This document shows, one piece after another, positions 46,640 through 58,820 of a stretch of DNA of 64,000 bases (the first letter of the stretch is position 1; each line of letters starts with the position of its first letter). The position numbers were made by a program, and so were the translations under genes. The notes under the pieces were generated by a model. That model had not been told where the DNA came from. It worked only from the letters and a program-made list of their open reading frames with translations, and made no database searches. The stretch is from Inia geoffrensis (lineage: Eukaryota; Chordata; Mammalia; Artiodactyla; Iniidae): NCBI GenBank assembly GCA_036417435.1, contig CM070913.1, forward strand, positions 6,862,680-6,926,679, written 5' to 3'.

Positions 46640-47045
46640 AGCATATGGTATTTGTTTTTCTCTTTCTGACTTACTTCACTCTGTATGACAGACTCTAGGT
46701 CCATCCACCTCACTACAAATAGCTCAATTTCATTTCTTTTTATGGCTGAGTAATATTCCATTGTATATATGTGCCACATCTTCTTTATCCATTCATCTGT
46801 CGATGGACACTTAGGTTGCTTCCATGCCCTGGCTATTGTAAATAGAGCTGCAATGAACATTGTGGAACATGACTCTTTTTGAATTATGATTTTCTCAGGG
46901 TAGATGCCCAGTAGTGGGATTGCTGGGTCGTATGGTAGTTCTATTTTTAGTTTTTTAAGGAACCTCCATACTGTTCTCCATAGTGGCTGTGTCAATTCAC
47001 ATTCCCACCAACACTGCAGGAGGGTTCCCTTTTCTCCACACCCTC
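46221..47045 (-). mobile_element. 5'-truncated L1 with ORF2 C-terminal frame
   Basis: The plus strand starts 'ttttttttaacatctttattgg' and runs through the reverse-complemented 3' UTR into ORF2. The minus-strand frame from 46995 keeps the C-terminal end of L1 ORF2p with '[17 protein letters not shown]', 'TWKQ'-type 'ARAWKQPKCPSTDEWIKKMW' and 'YTMEYYSAIKRNEIELFV' motifs for about 120 codons without a stop. Only the C-terminal segment is present, so reverse-transcriptase and endonuclease domains are absent and the copy cannot move. A poly(T) and (TA)n tract at 46582-46636 lies in the 3' UTR. Confidence 0.95.
46607..46636. repeat. (TA)n microsatellite in L1 3' UTR
   Basis: A pure AT alternation of 30 bp after 'gattccat', where the L1 normally has only 'atatatatg'. 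Confidence 0.95.
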
Positions 47046-50000
47046 TACTTTATTTCTTATTTAAAATTGCATGAGTTCATTTTTCTGAATCTGATCCTCC
47101 AAAGCAATCTTATTATCCTTGTTATCCAAGAGCTGCCTGGTCGAGATCATCGTACATTAAAATATACTCTCAAATACGTTAATGACATTTCTTCCTTGAA
47201 GGTGGACAGTCATCAGCTTGGGAGGGAACCATTCCTGGCTGCTGGGATGTGGCCCACATGGTTTTTGGGAATAGCTTCTATTATTAAGCAGGTTATATTC
47301 TGTATTTACTATATGTAAAGTTTTCATAGCAGAATAGAACACATGGAACATGATGATGGTGTATGACCTTTTTTTTTTTTTTTTTGGTATCTAACAAACT
47401 AAATCTACACTGTGCTGTTTTGTTCTATCAGTGATATGAAAAAAGAAATGTTTGGTTTTTAATTATATAAATGTGATCTTCAGCAGGTACTGGAAGTGAT
47501 ATTTTAAGCTCCCTCAGCTTTGTTTCAAGGTTTGAGTGTATTAATTCCTATGCAAATCATTCTGTGGCAGAGTTCACTGTCACACTGATGCTGGAGAAAG
47601 GAACTTCCATAAATTGGTTCAAAGAAAGGGGAAATTCTGGGAGGATATATGAAGATTAGGGGAGCACATCAAGACAAGGCCTTCTTCTAGTGCCCCAAAT
47701 CTTTTAATGTTAAATTATATGGAACGGACTCATTGTGGAAGGTAGGTGTGACTAACGTCAGATAAGAAATGCACAGCATGGACCAAATTCTTCATTAGAT
47801 TCACAGATGACAGCTCATGGGGATCCACCACGCAGGGACACAAAACTACCCAGTGGCTGCCCCCACTGGGGCCAGCCGTCCACCAAGAAGAGCTCCCTTG
47901 TTTTCATTCCTAGCACACCTTTTGGGAAGCAGTACGGGTAAGTTGAGGAAGAGACACAGACCTACATAATCAGAGAAATGAGTACTTGGCGGGTCTCCAA
48001 GTGCCATGAGGCTTGTAGAGCTGCTCAGTTATCTCCTACCGATCTTAATCCAAACTCAGTCTCAATCATAGAGCCAATGATTGATTAAACACATTGTCTG
48101 AGCCTTGGGATTACAGTCAGGATTAAAGTTTTAGCAAAGACTCTGGAAGTGTTAAAAAAAAAAAGACAAATTTAAATGATGGGAGGTAGGATGGGAAGTG
48201 GGAGGTGGAAGGTGGAGGAGGAAAGAAGAGCAAGACGGGGGTTGGAGGAACAGCCCACATGTACCATCTTTCTGCTCCGGAAGCCTTTTCTGCCAAACTC
48301 CCTCCTGCAGTCATGGTTGAAGAGAACTGCGGTCAATTAAAAAAAGCTGTTGGCATTTGGTAACATTTCCTTAAACCAGAAAGTCATTTTCCCATGTGCT
48401 TTTCTAGTCTCCCCTTTTCCTGCCTCAGTATCTGCTGCTTGCAGGGTCTGTACCCAGAAAGGTAAGCACGAGAGCGCATGCCAAAGGGCAATTGGCTGAA
48501 CAAAGATTCCTGCATTTGTACAAGACAAAACAGGCTTTTTGTGACCACCTGGGGACCTCCTGAACTCATGTGGCCAGACCTACAAGGGCGACCAGGAGGT
48601 CACTTTCAGGTCATGTTATGTAAGGAAACAATGGTTCTAAGAGAAGGGGAGAGAGGTCACAATTCCTCAAGTGCCACCAATTGATCTTAAGGACTCAGGT
48701 CCAGAAGGAGAAAGTTAAGAGTTTTAGAGAATATCAATGTTTACCATTCATAGGCCATAATCGTACCCTAATAGGGTAGAATTTTGTCGAGAAGACGGCT
48801 ATGTGCCAATCCAGTAAGACTCCATTTACTTTCATAAATTTCTCCTTAGAAAGACCCTGAGAAAAAAAGAAATTGTAGAAGTCTAATAAATAAATCAAAT
48901 ACAATATCGGTGTAATAGAACAGTACCCACTGAACACGTGGCACAGAAATGTCTCTTTACATGTTTGCTAGTGTATTAGCCTTCCAAGCATTTACAACTA
49001 AAAAATAATTATTCTACTTTAATATAAAATAGGAAAAGAAAATCTCAAATTTTTGTGTTTATAAAAATAATAAAATGGAAATATGTAGCCCTTAAGCATT
49101 CACTTTAATTTCAAAATTAAAGTATTACATAAAACCACTTAATAAAATCTTCTGTTCATTGTCCGTAACTCTCTGGAACCATTCAGAATTTGCTAATTGG
49201 TTGTCCAGTAATCAGTCTGTGGATTCCCTTCTAAGGGAACACGTAGCTGAAGTCCAAAGCTACCATATGTTTTATTGCTCAGATAACAAATTAGAAGCAC
49301 GACGTGGGCACAATGTAGCAATATTATAAATACCGTGATAATATTTGGTGTTCAAGTGGGTTCTCCTTTTTTACTCAGCAGAAGCTGGAGGCTTTGGGTT
49401 TTGTTTCACTCAAAATTGACAGTTTTGCAATTTGGGAACGTATGAATTATCACCAGTTCTCCTATCCTCCTCCGGGTATAAAGAAGGCGTTATTTACGTC
49501 TGGGTGAACAGTCTATGGCAAAGGGTGAAGAGCAGGATGAATACTCACCCAGAATTCTGAGTTGCAGCCTCACGGTCCATGCTTGTCCTAATGCCTCCCG
49601 GGATTTGCAACATACTTGAAACACGTGCAAATACCCAAGGTCAGAAATTTTTATTTATTTTCTAAATAATTCAGGATATTCTGAATCTTATTAGAATTTC
49701 TCATTATAATGCAGACCTTATTACTATTGTTTGGTCTCAAAGGAATTGAAATAGGTCACTTAGTGCAAACGAACCTGTGGAAGGATATTTTGCCACATCT
49801 ATTCTAAAACGGTCAGCATGCGAAACTCAAAAACCTGGATAAACTAGTGAACTCTGGCTAATGAACCCTTGGTTCGAACCTCAGGGCCGCAGGGAGTGTT
49901 TAGGGGTAGAGAAGGTTCTGGAGTGTTCTCATTCAGGAGCCCTTTTTTTTCTAATGATTTTTCCTCTGAACCTGAGAGAGCGCATCCTTTTTGACCTTTA

Positions 50001-50980
50001 GAGCACAGCCCTTAGACAATCTGTTTCTCAGGCTTACCTGCCTGAATTAAGCAAAGGAGACCTGAGAAGAGTTAACTGCGCATTTTGGAGGGAATTTCTC
50101 CCACTGTCATTTATCAACCTCTTGCTTTGTCTTGATGACACCTGCATATTCACACTGTACTAGCACATTCTCGTGAATCTGAAAAAAAAAAAAAAAAAGT
50201 CAGTTTGCCAGGGATAAATAGATAACTCTTTACTGTGACCCTGGGAGTAGATGTGCTTGCCTCTCTCTGTGTGCCCAGGTACATGAAAAATGTACCTACG
50301 CCTGGTGGAACTACGACAGCCAAACAACGCCATCCTGAACTTTCCCACCACGATTTGCTACCTGTCCCCCAAAAACCTAGAAGGCTGGGCTCTGGCCAGA
50401 AGTAGATGAGCAGAACAAATGAAAGAAAGAAGTAATGTCTTCGTAGGGTTTAGAGTCTGTGGTCTAAGTAGAAGCAGGAAATACCACAAAATTCCGACAG
50501 AGGGGTGTTTCCAGATTTTTCCGACTCATTTTGCATAAGCATGTTTGCTTATCCAAGAGGTTTAGACAGTTTGAATTAAGCATCTGAACTTCTGGGTGCT
50601 CATTTGAACCAAAGCCAAACTCTGAACTTTTCCGGTTTCCCTGTCATTAATCAAAATTTCAAAGATCAATGGCATGTAATGAATCAAGCATAATAGCCTC
50701 CATCAATTGGGGTAGCAGGGCACAGCACCAGGGGGATCACAAGAACACGGTGTTGGGTAGAAGTGTGGCTGCCTCTGAACACCAAGTGGATCAACGCTGT
50801 GACCTGGGACCCAGAAAGCTGACACAGCCTGAGGCATTCTGCCCTGGAGCAGGAAGGAGAGGCGAGTTGCTTGTACCACATCCAGAGCACACCGAGCACA
50901 TCCCTGGAGCCACGTGGGGGAGGCTGTATGTAAGGCCTAGCATCTCAGGTGCTGCGCATCTCATAGGGCCCCACAACTCA
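47046..50980. other. Unassigned DNA
   Basis: About 3.9 kb with no gene or confident repeat. Contains A/T runs near 47370-47386, 48150-48165 and 50180-50197. 48970-49160 is very AT-rich. Confidence 0.35.
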
Positions 50981-50984
50981 ACCA

Positions 50985-51380
50985 GGAGCCCCCCTGCTCT
51001 TACCAGAGATGAAGCAAATCCCACAGCAGGAAAGGCCTTCCACCAGCCGGTCCCCCCATCAGATGAACAAGCTGTGCCCCTACTGCTCCTCAGCTAACAG
51101 GCTTCCCTTCCCTGCCAGCCCACAGAATTATTCAAACAAGCCAATCACATCCTCCCACAGGGGCCAGGGCCAGCTCTCCCTTTTGTTACTACAGACCTGC
51201 CTCTTACTGCCCCCACTGGTTCTCTTTGCTCTCTAGTGCACCACCCTTGGAGGCCTGCATGCCATGCAATGTCCTCTTCTGGGGCTGCAGGTATGTTTAC
51301 TGAATACACGCCTGCTTTATTTCATCTGTTCTGTCTTGGGTGCTATGTATTTGGCCATCTTTCTATTTAAGGTGGCAGAT
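50985..51380 (+). mobile_element. ERVL-like solo LTR (LTR16-like)
   Basis: 'cagcaggaaaggccttccaccagccgg', 'ctaacaggcttcccttccctgccagccc', 'attcaaacaagccaatcaca', 'tacagacctgcctcttactgcc', 'ggcctgcatgccatgcaatgtcc' and the terminal 'ttggccatctttctatttaa' follow a mammalian ERVL LTR. No internal region is seen. The subfamily name is from memory. Confidence 0.6.
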
Positions 51381-51619
51381 CCCTTCCTCCCTAATGGGGT
51401 AAATAGGAATTAAGCAGACAGGGACAAAAGTGTCAGTAGGGTACAACTGTGCAAAATTGAGGACATTTGTAGGAGGATTTCAGAAATAAGAGCTAGAGAA
51501 AATTGTTGACCAAGGAATATTTAAAATATGACTCAAATCTATCCTTGTGTGATGGATGTGTGTATATCTGGGTGTGTTGTGCACACGCAAGGGAAACTGT
51601 GCATTATCAAGGAAGAGGA

Positions 51620-51760
51620 TCTGAGGCTGGTGCACAACCGCTACATCCCTGCTTTTCACAAAGTGTGTTCCTGGAACACTAGATCTGTAGGATGTCAGGG
51701 GTGTGGTGAAAAAAATGTGGTCTCTGGTCAAACAGGTTTGAGAAGTGCTGACTTGAACAA
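51620..51760 (+). mobile_element. Possible hAT-type MER fragment
   Basis: 'acaaagtgtgttcctggaacactag', 'gtggtctctggtcaaacaggtttgagaagtgctg' resembles non-autonomous hAT elements with a 'gagaa(g/a)(t/c)(g/a)ctg' end. Family not determined. Confidence 0.45.
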
Positions 51761-52413
51761 ACTTAGACAAGTTTATTATTAATGTGCATTTTAAACCATC
51801 AAAGTTATTTGCAAGACTAACGCCCCAAAACAATACTCTGGTAAACGCTAGTCTCTATAATGACCCTTGTGCTTAAAATAATAATTAAAAAAGGAACTAA
51901 TAGAACATAGTCTTGACCCTGTCCCCATTTCTCCACATAAATAATTATTTATTTGGCATAAATAAATAAGGGAGTAAAAAAATTAAGCCATTGTAAATTT
52001 CACTCCATTTACTGCTTCTCTCCCCACTAGAATTATCCCTCACTATTTAGATCCACAAAATCTCCAAATAATGAAAACTTCTTCCTCTCTCGGTCCATTT
52101 TTCCCAGTGATAACTGTGTGAACCCCTTTGGACCCACGTCAAAAAGAATTGAGCAAAGAACTAAGAGCAGAGTCTAATGAAAACATAATTCCTCTCAACA
52201 TGTAGGCAGACACAGAGTGCATGTTAATAAATATTTTAATATCTGGTTTGGAAATTCCAGTCTGTTTTTATTTGGAATATATGATTCATCATATTGCTTT
52301 TGTTTAAAATGAGACTAGAGAATGCTCATTTCAAAATTTCATGATTCTAAAATTTTCCAAGATAGTATTCTGGAAGATTTCTCTACCAAAATAATACTGA
52401 AGTCATAGTTTGA
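51761..52413. other. Unassigned AT-rich DNA
   Basis: No recognised feature. Confidence 0.3.
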
Positions 52414-52423
52414 TTAGATAGAT

Positions 52424-52479
<56 letters not shown>

Positions 52480-52508
52480 TAGACAATAGAGACAGAGAGA
52501 GAGAGAAT
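52414..52508. repeat. (GATA)n microsatellite with (GA)n end
   Basis: About 16 units of GATA from 52414 to 52480, then 'gacagagagagagagaga'. Long, pure repeats of this type are usually polymorphic. Confidence 0.98.
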
Positions 52509-54065
52509 GATAAGCAACATGGTAGACAATGAGTCATTTAAAGTCGGGAAAGTAAATGTGATATGCTAGACGACAGTGAGATCCACTCCATGTCAAGATA
52601 AACACCATTTATTCTAAAGAGACCTAAGGACCATTTTGTTAAAGAATTTTTCAATTTAATTTTAGATAAATATGTATTTTTTAATGATTAAATTCCAAAT
52701 TGACTTTTTTTAACCAGTTTATATCCTTACTACCTTGATTAATAGGGAAACTAATGCATACACCAGCATTATACTATTCATACCAGCATTTTTACAGCTA
52801 AAATAATTCAGCCACTCAGAAATTACTAAGCAAATGCTATTAAACATTTAGCGTTATGCTAAATATTAGGCGCAAAGACATGATTCGGATGTGACCTTTG
52901 TCCTCGAAGAATTTATAGCCTATCTATACATTATAGAAAGGGATCCATTTGGTTTCAGGTACATCGAACTTGATGTTGATTCAAAAAAATCTTCCTTAGA
53001 GAATGTAAGAAATATAATGTTGAATTTACCTTAACAAATTATTAAAGTGTTTTATTTTAACCAATGGTTTATACAAAAGCATTTCAAATACATTTTTACC
53101 TGGCCAAGAAAGCAAGGTACCACGTGCAAAAGGTGACATCACTAAATTCTTATGCTTATTGAGACTATCTTCTGGGTCATTATGACAGTAATGAAGTAAG
53201 CAGCAATTAAAACCTCCTTACCTATAGCCCAGGTTGGGATTTCAGAAAGGACATATTAATAGGAATAGCCAACTAGGAATTGTGACACATATCCTGGAGA
53301 CTCGTCAAACTCTTATGCAAAAATAATTTGTCACAAAACCAACAACAACGACAGCAACAGAAAGGCTGGGGGAGCAAAGGAAGTTGCAGCCCGTATAACA
53401 CTGAAGCAAAATCTTCCGAAAAGGGGGACCCTCTTTTGCCCAGCTAACTCCAGCACAGAAGTAGAAGTGAGAACACGGAACAGGTGGTGTGGACGTACGT
53501 AGGGCTGAAACGTCATTCTTGTCATTAACTGAAAGCATCTCGTGGATTTGTTCACATATTTGTCCTTTTTGCCCCACAAGAATGTAAACTCCATGAAGAC
53601 TCCAAGTGTGAAACCATCAACAGGGTAGTGATGGAAACCAATAGTGACATACAATAAAAGCTGAAATAAAGATCGAGGAGGATCGATAATTTAGACTATA
53701 CCAAAATGATGGATCAGCCCGCCTCCCCCAAAGTTCTATCGCTGTGCAAGATGCTGCTGCCGGCAGGGGTTCCTGGTCCCTGGGCATGAAGGGAGACCTG
53801 CCATGCTTGTTCCTGCCTGGAGGTGGACCTTGGAGAGCGGGCTGTGCAGGTCAGCATCCTAACCTTGGAAGAGAAGGGCTGGCAGCCCTGGGTCCTCCCT
53901 GTGTGCAGCCAGCACCTCTCAGCTCTCTGCCCTTGCAGTGGGCTCTCCCCTACCTCACTCTCAGTTAAGGGCTAGGATCCCACATTCCTCCGGATCTCCA
54001 TCCAAGGAAATTTTGGTATCCCCATGACCACAGTTTCTGCAGCACAGCCATGCCATAATGCTCCG
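52509..54065. other. Unassigned DNA
   Basis: No gene or confident repeat. An (CAA/ACG)n-like stretch near 53338-53360. Confidence 0.3.
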
Positions 54066-54069
54066 GACT

Positions 54070-54290
54070 CAAGGAGTCCTGGGTTGGCATCTGGACCCAA
54101 CCCACTTAAACAGCAGCAGGACGACCTGGTCAAGCTGTCGCTTCCTTTGCTTCTGTTTATTTATCAGTAAAATGAGAGCAAGGATGTTTCTTTTTAAAAG
54201 GTTGTTAGAATTACATAACATGCAGCACAAAAAGGAACATCTGGCTGGCATGGTACCCTGTTGTAAGTTAATATTCATTATTGTTCTAGT
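54070..54290 (-). mobile_element. MIR SINE
   Basis: 'gagtcctgggttggcatctggaccc', 'atttatcagtaaaatgagagcaa', 'ggttgttagaattacataa' and 'tctggctggcatggtaccc' is the reverse complement of a nearly full MIR. Confidence 0.75.
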
Positions 54291-55018
54291 TGTTGTGTAT
54301 TTTTGTCATTTTAACCAGATCTGCATTTCAACTACATGTAAACCAAATATTCCCTATAAATGATAAAATTCGGCCTCTTTGCCTATTCTGTACCTATCGC
54401 ATCTCAGGGCAGGACGAGTTTGGAATCCCAAGGCTAGAACTATCAATGCCAGTGGGCCCTTTAGGTAGTCTTATTAACTACTTAGAGGTTATTATCGGTT
54501 ATAGAACCTGAATCCTGGGAATGTTCACCAAGATGTCTGTACTATTGCTGTTCGTAACGACAGGAACAGAAGTTCCTGTGGGTTTTGTGAATGTAAACAA
54601 CCCCTACCTAAACTCTGTCACTGCGCCCTTATGAATGCAGATTCACTTCTGATAAGTTAGCCCACTGTTAAATAGCTAATAAGACTTTAACGTCCTCAGA
54701 CAAAAAGAAAAAAACTCACGAAAATGTGAGTTCATTCAAATGGCTAAAACATATTGCCATTAACTTTGATGGGAATGATTTCCAGTGGGCTGAATCCAGG
54801 GAAATGGTTGATTAAGTAGGAGAGATAACAGAAGAAACAATATGTCTAAGTTGACGTATTGTGGAAAAGGATGTGGAGGAGAGATGTAGGAAGAAAGAAT
54901 AGGATTATCGCTACAAAATCTGAGTTTTGGTCTTAATTCTTCAAATTCTCTCTGCCCACGGTTGGGGAGAAAACGGACTCAACTTCCAGTTTCGTTAGAA
55001 TTCTGAGGGGAGGCTGAT
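54291..55018. other. Unassigned DNA
   Basis: No recognised feature. Confidence 0.3.
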
Positions 55019-55090
55019 GTAATAATAATAGCTAGCATTTATTGGGTGCTCATCACTGTTCTAAGTACTTTACATACAAAATCACGTTTT
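55019..55090 (+). mobile_element. MIR SINE 5' part
   Basis: 'agctagcatttattgggtgctcatcactgttctaagtactttacata' is the MIR head. It is cut off where the L1 begins. Confidence 0.75.
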
Positions 55091-55099
55091 TTCAACTAT

Positions 55100-57520
55100 C
55101 ATATATTAGCTTTAATTCCTTTTAATAGCGTTTTCTTAGAGCAGTTTTAGGTTCACAACAGAATTGAGAGGAAGAAACAGAGATGCCTATAGATCCCCCA
55201 TCCCCACACACGCACCCTGCCCCCGTTATCAACACCGCCCACCACAGTGTGACACTCATTATCGTCAATGAACCTACACTGACCTATCAAAATCATCCAA
55301 AGTTCATAGTTCATGTTGGGATTCACTTTTGGTGTTGTACCTTCTATGGGTTTGGACAAAGGTAAAATGGCACGTATCCATCATTGCAGCATCAGACAGA
55401 GAAGCTTCACTGCCCTGAAAATCCTCTGGGCTCCACCCATTCACCTCTCACTGCATGCTGACCCCTGGATCTTTTGCCCATTTTTAATTGAGGTGTTCAT
55501 CTTCATATTGTAGAGTTTTAAGAGTTCTTGGTATATTTTGAATAACAGGAACTTAGATTATCATTTACAAACTTTTTCTCCAAGTTTTCAATTTCAGTGA
55601 ACCCCAGTTTATCAATTCTTTCTTTCACAGATTGTGCCTTTGTTACTGTATTTAAAAAATCATTACCACCCCCAAGCTCAACTAGGTCTTCTCCTGTGTT
55701 ATCTTTTAGGAGTTTGATAGCTCTTCATTGTACAGTTAAGTCTATGATCAATTTTGAGTTAATTTTTCTGAAGGATGCAAGGTCTGGGTCTAGGTTTATT
55801 GTTTTGCATGTTGATATCCAATTGTTCTAGCACCATGTGTTGAAACAACTATCCTGTATTCATTGTGTTATCTTTGTTGCTCTGTCAAATATCAGTTGAC
55901 TATATTTAAGTGGGTATATTTCTGGGCTCGCTATTCTATTCTATTGATCTATTGTCTACTCTTTCACCAGTACCACACTGTCCTGATTACTGTAGCTTCA
56001 TAGTAAGCATTAAAGTCAGGTAGCATCAGTCTTCCAACTTTGTCTTCTCCTTCAATACTGAGCTGGTTATTCTGTGTCTTTTTCCTCTCCATACAAACTT
56101 TAGAATCAGTTTGTCACTATTCACAAAATAACTTGCTGGGATTTTGGCTGTGATTGCATTGACTCTATAGATCAATTTGGGAAGAACTGACAACTTGACA
56201 ATAGTGAATTTTCCTATCCATGAACATAGAATATTTCTCCATTTATTTTGTTCTTTTTTACTTTTTTCACCAGAGTTTTATAGTTTTCCTCATGTAGATC
56301 TTGTATATATTGGATTAGATTTGCACCTAAATATCATGTTGGGGGTTGCTAATGTAAATGACATTGTGTTTTAAATTTCAAATTTCACTTGTTCATTGCT
56401 GGAAATAGGAAAGCAACTGACTTTTGTATATTAACATCGTACTATGCAACCATACTATAATCATTTATTAGTTCCTGGAGTTTTCTTGTTGATTCCTTCA
56501 AATTTACTATGTAGATGATCATGTCATCTATAAACAAAGATAGTTTTATTTCTCACATATATATATTGCTTTAGCTAGGACTTCCAGTACAATGTTGGGC
56601 CTTACCCCTGGTCTTAGCAGGAGAGCTTCTAGTTAATTATTAAATATGAAATTATCTGCAAGTTTTTTGTGGATGATCTTTACCAGGTTAAGGAAGTTCC
56701 CTCGTATTTCTAGTTTGCAGAGTTTTTTTTTTTTATCATGAATAAGTGTTAGACTTTGTCAAATTCTTCTCTGTCCCTATTGATATGATCATGCAATTTT
56801 TCTTCTTTAGTCTATGGATGAGATTGATTGCATTAATTGATTTTTAAATGTTGAATAATTAAATCCTAAAATAATTCCACTTGGTCATTGTGTATAAATC
56901 TTTTTATATGCTGTTGCGTCCAATTTGCTAATAACTTTTATGGGGTGTTTGCATCTATGTTCATGAGAGATACTGGTCTGTTGTTTTCTTGTAATGTCTT
57001 TGTCTGGTTTTGGTATTAGGGTAATGTTGGCCTCAATTGGCCTTATCAAATGAGTTATGAAGTATTTCCTCTGCTTGCATCTTCTGAAAGAGACTGCAGA
57101 GAATTTGTAGAAATTACCAGTGAACCCATCTAGGATTGGCAATTTTTCTTTTGGAAGGTTATTAATTATTGAATTAATGTCTTTAATAGATATAGGCCTA
57201 TTCAAATAGTCTATCTCTCCTTCTGTGAGTTTTGGCAGAATTTGCCTCTCAAGGAATTGGTCCGTTTCATCTAGGTTATCAACTTGTAAGCATAGAGTTG
57301 TTCTTAGTATTCTTTGTCTTTCTAATGCCTATGGGATATGAAGTGATGTATCTTCTTTCATTTCTGTTATTAGTAATTTTTGTCCTCTCTCTTTTTTTCT
57401 TAGTAAGCCTAGCTAAAAGTTTATCCATTTCATTGATCTTTTCAAAAAACCAGGTTTGAAGTTTTCATTAAAATTTCCTCTATTGATTTCCTCTTTTCAA
57501 TTTCATTGTTTCCAGACCAT
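55100..57520 (-). mobile_element. Old L1 (L1M-type), 3' UTR to RT domain
   Basis: The plus strand begins with reverse-complemented 3' UTR ('gagcagttttaggttcacaac', 'gttgtaccttctatgggtttgg') and continues into ORF2. On the minus strand the reverse-transcriptase N-terminal part is readable around 57205-56900 ('NRPISIKDINSIINNLPKEK', 'DGFTGNFYKF', 'ITLIPKPDKD'). The catalytic block reads FIDDM at 56520-56534 where L1 has FADDM. Stops and shifts break the frame, so it is inactive. It abuts a plus-strand L1 at 57.5 kb. Confidence 0.85.
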
Positions 57521-57539
57521 ACTAAAAAACAAAAACAAA

Positions 57540-58820
57540 AACCCCTTACAACATAATAATAACAATAATAACACAACTATAAAATGAGCAAAGGATTTGA
57601 ACAGACATTTCTCCAAAGAAGATACACAAATGGTGGAAAAGGCACATGAAAAACATATTCACTGTCATTACTTATTAGGGAAACACAAGTCAAAACCACA
57701 ATAAGAGACCATTACACACCCATTAGAATGGTTAAAATCAAAACAACAGCCAATAACAACTGTTGGCAAGGATGTGGAGAAATTGAAACGCACTTTGCTG
57801 ATGGGAATGTAAAATGGTATATTCACGTTGGAAAACAGTTTGGCAGTACCTCAAAATGTGAAATATAAAGATACCATGTATCCCAGAAATTCTAACCCTA
57901 GTAACTACCTGTAAAATGAGAATGTGTGTCCATACAAAGACTCATACATGAATGTTTATAACAGCTGTTATTCATCATAGCCAAATGATGGCAGCAACCC
58001 AAATGTCCATCAACTGTTAAAGGCATAAACAAACTGTGGTATGCCCATGTAATGGCAATACAAAAAAAAAGGAATGGAGTACCTATATATACTACCACAA
58101 GAATAAACCTCAAACGTTATGCTGTGAAAGAAGCCAGTCACAAAAGATCAAATATTATATGACTCCAGTTATATGAAATATCCAGAATAGGAAAATCCAT
58201 AGAGACAGAAGTAGATCAGTGTCTGTCTGGGGCTGGGTCAGGGTTTGAGGGGATTGGAAGGCAACAGGGAGTGACCCCTAATGGATACAGGGTTTCCTCT
58301 GGAGATGATGGAAAATGTTCTAAAAATTAGGTGTAGTGGGCTTCCCTGGTGGTGCAATGGTTAAGAATCCGCCTGCCAATGCAGGGCACACAGGTTCGAG
58401 CCCTGGTTTGGGAAGATCCCACATGCCACGGAGCAACAAAGCCCGTGCGCCACAACTACTGAGCCTGTGCTCTAGAGCCCACGAGCCACGACTGCTGAGC
58501 CCATGTGCCACAACTACTGAAGCCCATGCGCCTAGAGCCCATGCTCTGCAACAAGAGAAGCCACCACAATGAGAAGCCCGCGCACCGCAACAAAGAGTAG
58601 GCCCCGCTCGCCGCAACTAGAGAAAGCCCGCGCGCAGCAACGAAGACCCAGCACAGCCAAAAATAAATTAATTAATTAAATAATTTTAAAAGATTAGGTT
58701 GTGGTGATTGCTACACAACCCTGTAAATAAGCTAAACACACTTAGCTGTACGTTTTAAATGGGAGAATTTTATTGTACGTAAATTATATCTCGGTGAAAC
58801 AGTTTTTAAAAAGACCCATT
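57540..58820 (+). mobile_element. Old L1 3' part, head to head with the previous
   Basis: 'gagcaaaggatttgaacagacatttctcc', 'cattagaatggttaaaatcaa', 'gcaaggatgtggagaaattg', 'gatgggaatgtaaaatgg' and 'ggttgtggtgattgctacacaac' to 'aaattatatctcggtgaaac' follow an old L1 3' region. Interrupted by a SINE at 58338-58688. Confidence 0.85.
58338..58688 (+). mobile_element. CHR-type SINE (long form)
   Basis: 'gggcttccctggtggtgcaa' through the B box 'ggttcgagccc' and repeated 'ccacaactactga' units to 'ccaaaaataaattaattaatt'. Imperfect target-site duplications 'aaaaattaggtgtagtg' (58322-58337) and 'aaaagattaggttgtggtg' (58688-58706). Confidence 0.93.

Noticed and set aside
46531..46995. Protein-coding gene with strong L1 similarity
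   Set aside because: It is the C-terminal part of L1 ORF2 in a 5'-truncated copy; no start, endonuclease or reverse-transcriptase domain.
52414..52480. CRISPR-like short regular repeats
   Set aside because: Units are 4 bp with no spacers; it is a microsatellite in a mammalian genome.
55100..58820. Inverted L1 pair as one autonomous composite element
   Set aside because: Both parts are diverged and broken, no outer target-site duplication is visible, and the parts look like separate old copies.
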